A stretch of DNA of 6,301 nucleotides. Origin: an uncultured Bacilli bacterium. Its GTDB lineage: Bacteria; Bacillota_I; Bacilli_A; RF39; UBA660. Made by a program: the position numbers and the translations under genes. Below, piece after piece: positions 1 through 6,295 of the stretch (position 1 is the first letter of the stretch; each line of letters opens with the position of its first letter). The notes beneath the pieces were generated by a model that ran no database searches, was not told the origin of the DNA, and saw only the letters and a program-made list of their open reading frames with translations. The DNA is taken from contig CANQYR010000058.1 in the NCBI GenBank assembly GCA_947628125.1, positions 1 through 6,301 of the forward strand. The letters are read 5' to 3'.

Positions 1-193
1 ATATTTCAATTATTTCTTTTTCCTCTTTTTCCTCTTCTACATAACTAGTTTCGATTTCATAAATAACGTCTTCTAATGTTTCGGTATCTATGGTATTTTC
101 TAATTTATATATTTCTTTAAGAAATGTAGGATCGTCATACCAGTATTTTATACCCGAAACTACTCTCTCAATTGAAACTGCACCATTTAACAT
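1..193 (-). CDS. Unrecognised protein, 5' part only (cut by window edge)
   Basis: The frame opens with ATG at 193 and stays open for 64 codons to the window edge, so only the N-terminus is visible. A strong ribosome site (GAGGTGAT, about 204-197) and a sigma-A-type promoter precede it, which makes this a real gene. The peptide begins MLNGAVSIERVVSGIKYWYD and has an aromatic patch KYWYDD near residues 16-21. It becomes very acidic, ending the visible part in a Glu/Lys-rich stretch (EEEKEEKE, about residues 53-60) that probably forms a charged helix or linker. No signal peptide, membrane segment or catalytic motif is visible. I do not recognise the family. It follows the HerA-type gene by 53 nt but has its own promoter, so the two may be independent. 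Confidence 0.8.
   Translation of the reverse strand, partial: MLNGAVSIERVVSGIKYWYDDPTFLKEIYKLENTIDTETLEDVIYEIETSYVEEEKEEKEIIEI
17..34 (-). repeat. Two tandem copies of a 9-bp unit inside the partial CDS
   Basis: On the plus strand tttttcctc occurs twice back to back (17-25 and 26-34). On the coding strand it reads GAGGAAAAA twice and encodes part of the Glu/Lys-rich stretch. This is a short in-frame low-complexity repeat that could vary in copy number by slippage without breaking the frame. It may equally be simple codon repetition in a charged linker. Confidence 0.6.
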
Positions 194-196
194 ATT

Positions 197-204
197 ATCA
201 CCTC
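197..204 (-). promoter_or_regulatory. Ribosome binding site of the partial gene
   Basis: GAGGTGAT lies 3 nt before the ATG at 193 (5 nt if only GAGGTG is counted). It matches the 16S anti-Shine-Dalgarno complement over eight bases and fixes this ATG as the start. Confidence 0.85.
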
Positions 205-214
205 ATATTTTTTT

Positions 215-243
215 ATTATATATAATAAGATAATAAAAATCAA
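215..243 (-). promoter_or_regulatory. Probable sigma-A promoter of the partial gene
   Basis: A -35 box TTGATT (243-238) and a perfect -10 box TATAAT (220-215) are separated by exactly 17 nt. Transcription would start near 208, giving a leader of roughly 15 nt before the ATG at 193. The -35 box overlaps the 3' arm and first T residues of the terminator hairpin of the upstream HerA-type gene. A perfect 16-bp AT palindrome (213-228) covers the -10 box and could be an operator or simply AT-rich composition. Confidence 0.7.
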
Positions 244-258
244 GGATTAACCTTGACT
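231..258 (-). terminator. Probable intrinsic terminator of the HerA-type gene
   Basis: On the minus strand TCAAGG (256-251) pairs with CCTTGA (245-240) around a 5-nt loop. A G-U and an A-U pair can extend the stem to 8 bp, using the first two T residues. The following sequence is T-rich (TTTTTATT, 239-232). The stop codon TAA (249-247) lies in the loop. The stem is short and only moderately GC-rich, so termination is probably partial. Confidence 0.55.
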
Positions 259-2019
259 ATCAGTTTTAAGTCGCCAGCAAGCATTGACGTTACATGAGTT
301 ACTATATGGTGCAGGATTGGGCATATCTAGTTTAACAATCATAGGTAGTTTAAAAGCACTACCGAATCCAACACAATTGCCAGGTTGTAAGATTTTTTGT
401 TTTTCAACAACATCCGCAGAAATATTAGGTAACATAGTTTTAATATATTCAATATCTTTAGGGTGAGTCATTTTAAATATTAGAAAATTAGAACACTGAG
501 ATATAACAGTATCACTAATTTCTACCGGTCTTTGCGAAATAATATTTAGTAAAACTCCGTATTTTCTACCCTCTTTAGCTATTCTTTCAAAAATATTATA
601 ACCAATTAAGAAAGTATCAGCATCTTTATTGACGTATCTGTGGGCTTCTTCTAAAAACAAATGGAAAGGAATACTTGCTCTTTGCTTTCTGCTTTTCGCA
701 AAATCGAAGAACATTCGAGCCATAATTTTAACTATTACTTTAGCATAGGTATCATCGACATCTTCTAAATTAATATTAATTATTTGGGCTTTCCTTCGAT
801 TAGGCATAGCTACTAAAGAGGCAATATAATTATTTTGATCAATATAGTTTGGAGCATCAAAATAAGATCCAATAGCACTATTTATGATGGATTGTAAGCG
901 AACTTGCAGGATCATAGCATCATCATGCATGGTTTCGTTATGTTGAAATCCTTCGCTAATTAAAGTAAATTCTAAAGCGTTTTGAAAGTCTTTTAAGGTA
1001 TAGAAAGGTGCTGCTGGCTCTTTCATACTCTCGATATTATCATCGATGAATTTTAGAATGTACTCATTTATTAAAACAGATTCACCAAAATTGCCATTAC
1101 TATCTATTTCAAAACATTCGCTTAAAGTTCTAGTATATCCAATACCTTCTATAGTACTATCAAAATTAAATTCCGTAGTATGACAGACTTCTAAAATTTT
1201 AAATATTTCATTTTTCTTTTCTTTTGAAGGCGAATTAGTATACAAAACAGCTAACATGGCTTTCGCAATTAAGTGGTTTTTATACCTGGTAGTTTCAGGA
1301 GAATCACTAGAAAATATTTTAACTAATTTTAAGGCTCTTTCTATTATAGGTATTTGGCTATGGCTAGAGGCTTGTAGTAAAAGGGTCATATCATCTAAAG
1401 TAAGTAGGTGTGTTGGTATATTTAATAAAACATCAGTTTCTTCTTGAGGATTAGTAGTAATAAATTTATAGGCATAACTAGTATTTATCTCACTTAATTT
1501 AGAAAAAGCATTTTTATATTCCCCATAAGCATCAAATATGAAGATATTAGCATTATAACTTATGATATTAGGATTCTCAAAAATATTTTGGACAATGCGG
1601 GCAACACCACATGATTTACCGGACCCAGAGTTACCAAAAATAGCCATGTGATTAGCAAGTAAGTCATTCATATCGACATAAACAGTATGATTCTTATAAA
1701 TGGAACTTTGACCTAAAATAAAAGATTTGTCACTATAAATTCCCATTAAAAGGGATAATTCTTCGTCATTAATTAATCTTATGGTACTAGAAAGCAAAGG
1801 TTTTCTTATAACACCACTAACATATTTATTATTGATATATTCTCCTAAAAAACGAATTTTAACTTCTTGATTATCAACTTCTTCTACTTCTCCTAATATT
1901 CTTTGGTCCTGTGCTTCGAAAATGACATGAACATTCATTAAATCCTTATCTTCACCTTGTAAGCGGTTATTCTCAACTTTAGCTTCGCCTTCACCGATAT
2001 ATAAAATTTTGCCAAACAT
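247..2019 (-). CDS. HerA-family (DUF87) hexameric ATPase / DNA translocase
   Basis: The 590-residue product belongs to the HerA/FtsK-type ATPases, ring-shaped motors that pump double-stranded DNA and usually drive a nuclease or effector partner. Residues 1 to about 90 look like a HAS-barrel domain, which in this family mediates ring and partner contacts. The ATPase core carries Walker A GNSGSGKS (129-136), FIFDAYGEY (160-168), Walker B with the glutamate pair LFLEEAH (464-470), an arginine-finger-like EGRKYGV (483-489) and the SQRP sensor motif (495-498). All expected catalytic residues are present. I place the start at ATG 2019 because GAGGTG (2034-2029) lies 9 nt before it and the HAS-barrel begins there. 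A longer frame to 2082 would start inside the previous terminator. It has its own probable promoter. No NurA, SIR2 or DUF4297 partner is visible next to it, so its pathway (DNA repair or phage defence) is undecided. Confidence 0.9.
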   Translation of the reverse strand: MFGKILYIGEGEAKVENNRLQGEDKDLMNVHVIFEAQDQRILGEVEEVDNQEVKIRFLGEYINNKYVSGVIRKPLLSSTIRLINDEELSLLMGIYSDKSFILGQSSIYKNHTVYVDMNDLLANHMAIFGNSGSGKSCGVARIVQNIFENPNIISYNANIFIFDAYGEYKNAFSKLSEINTSYAYKFITTNPQEETDVLLNIPTHLLTLDDMTLLLQASSHSQIPIIERALKLVKIFSSDSPETTRYKNHLIAKAMLAVLYTNSPSKEKKNEIFKILEVCHTTEFNFDSTIEGIGYTRTLSECFEIDSNGNFGESVLINEYILKFIDDNIESMKEPAAPFYTLKDFQNALEFTLISEGFQHNETMHDDAMILQVRLQSIINSAIGSYFDAPNYIDQNNYIASLVAMPNRRKAQIININLEDVDDTYAKVIVKIMARMFFDFAKSRKQRASIPFHLFLEEAHRYVNKDADTFLIGYNIFERIAKEGRKYGVLLNIISQRPVEISDTVISQCSNFLIFKMTHPKDIEYIKTMLPNISADVVEKQKILQPGNCVGFGSAFKLPMIVKLDMPNPAPYSNSCNVNACWRLKTDSQG

Positions 2020-2028
2020 ATCTGCCAA

Positions 2029-2034
2029 CACCTC
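2029..2034 (-). promoter_or_regulatory. Ribosome binding site that decides the HerA start
   Basis: GAGGTG, preceded by AAA, ends 9 nt before the ATG at 2019. The upstream in-frame ATG at 2082 has no ribosome site and sits in the 3' arm of a terminator, so 2019 is the better start. Confidence 0.8.
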
Positions 2035-2047
2035 TTTACTATATACA

Positions 2048-2056
2048 AGTATACCA
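2048..2056 (-). promoter_or_regulatory. Probable extended -10 promoter of the HerA-type gene
   Basis: TGGTATACT (2056-2048) combines the extended -10 TGn motif with a good -10 hexamer TATACT (2053-2048). The -35 position at 17-nt spacing falls in a T-run (2076-2071) with little similarity to TTGACA, which is common for extended -10 promoters. Transcription would begin near 2041, just downstream of the preceding terminator and about 22 nt before the ATG at 2019. Confidence 0.55.
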
Positions 2057-2068
2057 TAAAAAAGATCT

Positions 2069-2098
2069 AAAAAAAAGAGCAAAAAATTTAGTTTTGCT
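2069..2098 (-). terminator. Probable intrinsic terminator of the gatCAB operon
   Basis: On the minus strand AGCAAAA (2098-2092) pairs with TTTTGCT (2084-2078) around a 7-nt loop. One C and eight T residues follow (2076-2069). The stop codon TAA (2090-2088) of the 332-residue protein lies in the loop. The stem is AT-rich, but the long T-run and the position right at the gene end support termination. Confidence 0.6.
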
Positions 2099-3086
2099 TT
2101 TTCATTTTATGCACCTTTTTTAAGGATTTTGGTAATACCTTTTTTAGTGATATTGGTCTTTCTGGATGATAATTCATTTCTTCCGCAATATTATTACAGC
2201 AAATATTAAATAATCTTTCTACTTCTTCTATATCTATATAACTAATATTTGCTAGTACACCTGTAAATAAATGGATACATTCTTTATAATATTTTTGATA
2301 TAAAGCAGTACTATCGATAACATTGTTATCACTATCTATAGTTATTTTATTATTCCTTTTTAAGTAACTTAACGTTCTATTCATAGATAATTTAGTTACG
2401 GGTTCAGTATTAAATTTTTCAGTTGTTATTTCATATGCTTTATTATATAAAATATTAATATCTTCTAGGGAAACACTTTTATTTTCCTTGATTAAATTAA
2501 AGAAGTTAGTTCTTAACTCACGGATAAATTTATTTATATCTTGAGGAGTACTTAAATATCCTAAAGAAATTTGATAGTTAGTCAAACCTTTATTAATTAA
2601 TGCCACATCAATTTCGTAATATTTCTTACGCTCATAAAAATCGATTTCTTCTAGAGTTCCTACATCATATAGAGTTTTTTTAGAAATTCTATTTATTATT
2701 ATTTCGTCTCTTTCAAGCTTTAAATTATTTATTAGTTTATTTAGAGCGTGATTTTCTAATACTTTGCTAAACCAATAAGATAGATATGCTTTTTCTTCTT
2801 CAATGGTTTTAGTATCTGTTGACTTAATAAATTCTTCTTGTAACTTAGCTAGTTTTAACTCTAAATACTTAAGATAATTATTATTTAATTCGGTATTAAA
2901 ACTAGATACAATAATATATTTTAATTTTGTATAAAGGTATGTAAAACGTATCTTATCGATTTTCGTTAAAAGTGTAATGAGGCTTTTATGTAGTTCATCT
3001 TTCGATGTATCTTTTATTTGTTTTAAATATTTAATGTTTAAATCAAGTGATTTAATTAATTCGTCTTTTCTTAATTTTATGTTCAT
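2088..3086 (-). CDS. Unrecognised 332-residue, lysine-rich helical protein
   Basis: I do not recognise this family. The product is rich in Lys, Asn, Ile, Leu and Tyr and looks almost wholly alpha-helical. Heptad-like stretches lie at about residues 10-25 and 74-88, possibly short coiled coils. Residues 229-258 (helix, then LKRNNKITI, then a turn with DSDNN) could be the wing of a winged-helix domain, but this is only an impression. Cysteines are few (270, 296, 297), with no metal-binding pattern. The C-terminus is basic and carries a small repeat, SLKKV at 313-317 and 321-325, which might contact nucleic acid. No signal peptide, membrane segment or enzyme motif is seen. The start ATG at 3086 follows an AGGG-type ribosome site by 9 nt. 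It lies 20 nt after gatB with no terminator between, so it is probably cotranscribed with gatCAB. A probable terminator follows. Confidence 0.85.
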   Translation of the reverse strand: MNIKLRKDELIKSLDLNIKYLKQIKDTSKDELHKSLITLLTKIDKIRFTYLYTKLKYIIVSSFNTELNNNYLKYLELKLAKLQEEFIKSTDTKTIEEEKAYLSYWFSKVLENHALNKLINNLKLERDEIIINRISKKTLYDVGTLEEIDFYERKKYYEIDVALINKGLTNYQISLGYLSTPQDINKFIRELRTNFFNLIKENKSVSLEDINILYNKAYEITTEKFNTEPVTKLSMNRTLSYLKRNNKITIDSDNNVIDSTALYQKYYKECIHLFTGVLANISYIDIEEVERLFNICCNNIAEEMNYHPERPISLKKVLPKSLKKVHKMKKQN

Positions 3087-3106
3087 TTATGTCGTCCCTT
3101 TTAGTT

Positions 3107-4528
3107 TTAAATTTCTTTTAGAAGTTTAGTTAAAATTTCTTTGGTTAAGTTAGGATTAGCTTTACCTTTAGTTTCTTTCATGACCTGACCTACAAAATAA
3201 TCAAATAAATTAGTTTTACCATTTTTATAAGCTTTTACTTGATCTCTATTATTATCTAAAATAGTTTTAATGAGATTATGTAATTCATTTTCATCACTAA
3301 TTTGTCTATTTTCTTTTAAATAGGTTTTTGGTTCTTTTTTTTCTTCTACTGCTTTATTAAATATTTCTTTAGCTTGTTTGGAAGAAATAACTCCACTTGT
3401 ACTGGCTTCTATGATTTGTTTTAGATATTCAGGTTTTAAATAAAATTCTTCTAGAGGAATATCCAATTCATTAATCTTACCTAAAATAGTTGTAGTAAGC
3501 CAATTGGATGCGAGTTTCGCTGGAATATCTAATTTTAAGCATTCTTCAAAGAAATCACTAACACTTTTTTCTTTAATGATTACTTTAGCATCATAACTAC
3601 TTAAACCATATTTTTCTTCGTAAATTTTTTTTCTTGCAATAGGAAGAATAGGAATAGTTTTTTTAATGTCATTAATTTCTTCTTCAGTTATAACATAAGG
3701 TGGAATATTAGGATCAGGGAAATATTTATAATCGATAGCGTCGGCTTTACTACGCATTCTAATGGTTTTTTTAGTTTCTTCGTCCCAACGACGAGTTTCT
3801 TGTTCGATTTCGTTTTCCCTTCCCGCGTCTAGTAAAGCACTTTGCCTTTTGATTTCGTATTCAATTACATCTCTTACAGCCCCGAAGGAATTGACGTTTT
3901 TAATTTCGACTTTGGTGCCTAAAGTATCATCTTTAGATAAGGATACGTTAACATCACATCTAATTTCTCCTTTTTTTGTATCTCCTTCACTAACATCGCA
4001 ATATTTGTAAGTACTACGCATATGTTCTAGGAAAGCTACCGCATCGGCTGAACTATGAATACAAGGTTCAGTTACAAGTTCTAATAAAGGAACACCAGCC
4101 CGGTTGTAATCGATTACGGATGTATCGACATAATGGTCTAGAGAAGCAGCATCTTCTTCAAGATGGATATCATGGATTTTAATGTTTACGACTTTATCAT
4201 CGACTAAAATATCAATATTGCCATTAGTTCCGACAGGATTATAAAATTGGGTAATTTGGTAACCTTTAGGTAAGTCAGGATAATAATAGTTTTTTCGATC
4301 AAAACTCATAAATGCAGGTATATCACAATTTAATACTAAAGCCATTTTAATAGCATCTCTTACACATTTATGATTAACCATAGGTAAAGTGCCCGGAAAA
4401 GCCATATCTGGAGGAGTTACATTATCATTAGGAGTTCCACTAAAAGTATTGCGGCTTTTAGAGAAGACTTTAGAATTACTTTTAAGTTCACAATGCATTT
4501 CTAAGCCGATTGTTACTTGATAATTCAT
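3107..4528 (-). CDS. gatB: Aspartyl/glutamyl-tRNA(Asn/Gln) amidotransferase subunit B
   Basis: GatB (473 residues, normal length) is the kinase and tRNA-binding subunit of GatCAB. It phosphorylates the misacylated Glu-tRNA(Gln) or Asp-tRNA(Asn) and passes on ammonia to make Gln- or Asn-tRNA in the cytoplasm. The family signature is clear: IGLEMHCELK (7-16), FPGTLP (44-49), FDRKNYYYPDLPKGYQI (76-92), HLEEDAASL (122-130), AGVPLLELVTEP (144-155), RCDVNVS and VEIKNVNSF, then DYKYFPDP. Glu10, His12, Glu124, Glu125 and Glu150 match the metal and kinase-site residues of the Staphylococcus aureus enzyme. The cysteine zinc site of some GatBs (CPxC) is replaced by VTPPDM (37-42), as in other zinc-less forms. 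Small departures from consensus are EEDAAS for EEDAGK and EPC for EPD. The C-terminal 140 or so residues are the helical YqeY-like tRNA-tail domain. The ATG overlaps the gatA stop (ATGA), implying translational coupling. Confidence 0.97.
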   Translation of the reverse strand: MNYQVTIGLEMHCELKSNSKVFSKSRNTFSGTPNDNVTPPDMAFPGTLPMVNHKCVRDAIKMALVLNCDIPAFMSFDRKNYYYPDLPKGYQITQFYNPVGTNGNIDILVDDKVVNIKIHDIHLEEDAASLDHYVDTSVIDYNRAGVPLLELVTEPCIHSSADAVAFLEHMRSTYKYCDVSEGDTKKGEIRCDVNVSLSKDDTLGTKVEIKNVNSFGAVRDVIEYEIKRQSALLDAGRENEIEQETRRWDEETKKTIRMRSKADAIDYKYFPDPNIPPYVITEEEINDIKKTIPILPIARKKIYEEKYGLSSYDAKVIIKEKSVSDFFEECLKLDIPAKLASNWLTTTILGKINELDIPLEEFYLKPEYLKQIIEASTSGVISSKQAKEIFNKAVEEKKEPKTYLKENRQISDENELHNLIKTILDNNRDQVKAYKNGKTNLFDYFVGQVMKETKGKANPNLTKEILTKLLKEI

Positions 4529-5991
4529 TTTAACCCTCCTTTAGCTATTTGATTTTGGTAAGGCATAGCGTCCTCTAGCCTTTTAGCAATATTTAAAAGT
4601 ACTATATCATTATAAATATTACTGGTTAAATTAACACCGACTGGTAAATTATTAATAAAACCATTAGGAATCGTAATAGATGGAAAACCACCGAAATTAC
4701 CTACTTGTAAATGTTCTTCTAGGATAGTATTTTCGTCATTAGATACATGATCAACACAATCTTTAATTAAAGGAGCTGGTCCACTACCAACCGGTAAGAT
4801 AACCGCATCATAAGTTTTAAATAAATCTTTCCAAGCTTCCACAATTAAACGCCTTACCCGCGCTGCATTACGAAAGTATCTTTCTTGATTTTCTTTTTGT
4901 AGAACATAAGAACCAATAACAAATCTTCTTTTAATTAAAGGGGAAAAACCTTTAGTTCGATGTTCTTTCATCATTTTAAAGACATCTTTTTTCTCAGTAC
5001 TTCGAGGTCCGAAACTAATACCAGTTAAATTAGACATATTACTAGTTGCTTCGGCACAGGAAATTACGACATAGACACTAGCAATTTTATCTAATAACTC
5101 TCTATCAACACTTACTTCATCAACTTGAACACCTAAATTTTTTAATATGTCTAATGTTTTATTAAAATTAGCTAAATGTTCTTTTAATTCAGAGGAAGCA
5201 TGCGGATAGTTAGATACATCACAAATTTCTTTGATATAACATACTTTTTTACCTTTAATATCGCTATCAATATCTTTTACTAAATCAATATTACTTGAAT
5301 CCCAAGAAGTCATATCATTTACGTCCTGGCCTTTCATCGCATTTACGACGATGCCAGCGTCATAAACGTTTCTTGTTAAGACACCACAATGGTCTAGGCT
5401 GGACGCGAAAGGAAATAAACCAAAGCGTGAAATCATACCATAGGTAGGTTTATATCCTACTATGCCGCAATAAGCCGCAGGTTTTCTTATAGAGTCTCCG
5501 GTGTCGCTACCTAAGGCATAAGGATAAACGCCGGCAGCAACAGAAGCAGCACTACCGCAAGATGAACCACCAGGGGTACGAGTTAAATCCCAAGGATTCT
5601 TAACTATTCCAGTATGGGGAGTTATGCCTACTCCTCCCATTCCAAACTCGTCCATTGCAGTTTTAGCAATCCCTACAACATTATGTTTATTTAAATTATT
5701 AATCGCTGTTGCATTATAGAAAGGAATATAATTATTTAAGGTATTAGAGGAAGCAGTTGTAAGAATATCTTTAGTAGCATAATTATCTTTAATACCATAA
5801 GGAATACCGGATAGTAAGTCATCAGTTACTTCCTTTTCGGAAGCGTTATCTAAAATGCTTACAAAGGCATTGCAAGAAGATTCTAGTTCATGTGCTTTTT
5901 CTAAACTTTCTTTAATCAGCTCTTTACTAGTAACTTTTTTACTAAATAGAGCTTCATGAATTTCAGTTAAACTTTTATCCATATAAGACAT
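4525..5991 (-). CDS. gatA: Aspartyl/glutamyl-tRNA(Asn/Gln) amidotransferase subunit A
   Basis: GatA (488 residues, normal length) is the amidase subunit: it hydrolyses glutamine and sends ammonia through the complex to GatB. It belongs to the amidase-signature family, whose Lys/cis-Ser/Ser triad is present as Lys68 (GIPYGIKDN), Ser143 (PGGSSCGSA) and Ser167 (GSDTGDSIRKP). Two glycines normally flanking these serines are changed: the consensus GGSSGG reads GGSSCG (Cys145) and DTGGS reads DTGDS (Asp166). The glutamine-binding arginine region KRRFVIGSY (354-362) is present, and the acidic glutamine-amide ligand (Asp in S. aureus) appears to be Glu425 in my hand alignment. I prefer the ATG at 5991 over a GTG at 6003: it follows the AGGTGG ribosome site by 8 nt and gives the usual N-terminus. 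The gene begins 1 nt after the gatC stop, and its TGA overlaps the gatB start. Confidence 0.96.
   Translation of the reverse strand: MSYMDKSLTEIHEALFSKKVTSKELIKESLEKAHELESSCNAFVSILDNASEKEVTDDLLSGIPYGIKDNYATKDILTTASSNTLNNYIPFYNATAINNLNKHNVVGIAKTAMDEFGMGGVGITPHTGIVKNPWDLTRTPGGSSCGSAASVAAGVYPYALGSDTGDSIRKPAAYCGIVGYKPTYGMISRFGLFPFASSLDHCGVLTRNVYDAGIVVNAMKGQDVNDMTSWDSSNIDLVKDIDSDIKGKKVCYIKEICDVSNYPHASSELKEHLANFNKTLDILKNLGVQVDEVSVDRELLDKIASVYVVISCAEATSNMSNLTGISFGPRSTEKKDVFKMMKEHRTKGFSPLIKRRFVIGSYVLQKENQERYFRNAARVRRLIVEAWKDLFKTYDAVILPVGSGPAPLIKDCVDHVSNDENTILEEHLQVGNFGGFPSITIPNGFINNLPVGVNLTSNIYNDIVLLNIAKRLEDAMPYQNQIAKGGLK
4537..4544 (-). promoter_or_regulatory. Ribosome binding site of gatB inside the end of gatA
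   Basis: AAGGAGGG lies in the last codons of gatA, 8 nt before the gatB ATG (4528). With the 4-nt ATGA stop-start overlap this is a classic arrangement for coupled translation, keeping GatA and GatB in similar amounts. Confidence 0.8.
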
Positions 5992-5992
5992 T

Positions 5993-6295
5993 TTAATCAC
6001 CACCTACTACTTTAGGTACTTCAACATAACGTCCATAAGTATTTTCACAATTTTTTAGAATATCTTTAATATCAGAAGAAGGATCTGCTTCATCCTCTCT
6101 TAATTTAGTAATAGTGTTGTCTAAGCAATGAGTCATAGGATTAACTTTATCAATGTCTTTTATAGTACTAATTTTTGCAATACTTTCATCGATTACCGAA
6201 AATTCTTTCAAAACATTGTTTAACTCTTCTTCGGTTAACCCGATTAATAGTTTATCAGCATAATCATTAACCATTTCTTTGGTAAATTTTGCCAT
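5993..6295 (-). CDS. gatC: Aspartyl/glutamyl-tRNA(Asn/Gln) amidotransferase subunit C
   Basis: GatC (100 residues, normal length) is the small non-catalytic subunit that wraps around GatA and stabilises its contact with GatB. The family pattern is complete: an N-terminal helix containing LTEEELNNVL (20-29), the central VNPMTHCLDN segment (51-60), LREDEAD (65-71) and the C-terminal GRYVEVPKVV (88-97). The usual NAP before the C-terminal strand reads NCE (82-84), a mild variation. The ATG at 6295 is 6 nt from the window edge, so its ribosome site and the operon promoter lie outside. The frame is open to the edge, but family length and the MAKFTKEMV start make this ATG likely. It is the first visible gene of the gatCAB operon and is followed after 1 nt by gatA. 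Confidence 0.93.
   Translation of the reverse strand: MAKFTKEMVNDYADKLLIGLTEEELNNVLKEFSVIDESIAKISTIKDIDKVNPMTHCLDNTITKLREDEADPSSDIKDILKNCENTYGRYVEVPKVVGGD
6000..6005 (-). promoter_or_regulatory. Ribosome binding site that decides the gatA start
   Basis: AGGTGG lies at the end of gatC, about 8 nt before the ATG at 5991. The GTG at 6003 lies within this site and therefore is unlikely to be the start. Confidence 0.65.

Noticed and set aside
284..466. Plus-strand open frame of 60 codons
   Set aside because: It lies antisense within the C-terminal coding part of the HerA-type gene, has no ribosome site, and the opposite frame carries clear conserved motifs.
1256..1447. Plus-strand open frame of 63 codons
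   Set aside because: It is antisense to the HerA ATPase core, with no ribosome site or recognisable protein features.
247..3086. A complete HerA-based phage-defence pair formed with the 332-residue protein
   Set aside because: The 332-residue protein shows no nuclease, SIR2, TIR or NurA motif and appears to belong to the gatCAB transcript with a terminator before the HerA gene. I keep it only as a hypothesis.
3762..4010. Plus-strand open frame of 82 codons, Ser/Leu-rich
   Set aside because: It is antisense to the highly conserved central part of gatB; its composition is what the reverse complement of gatB would give.
5992..6003. GTG at 6003 as the gatA start, giving an 11-nt overlap with gatC
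   Set aside because: The GTG lies inside the AGGTGG ribosome site that serves the ATG at 5991, and the resulting extra four residues are not typical of GatA.
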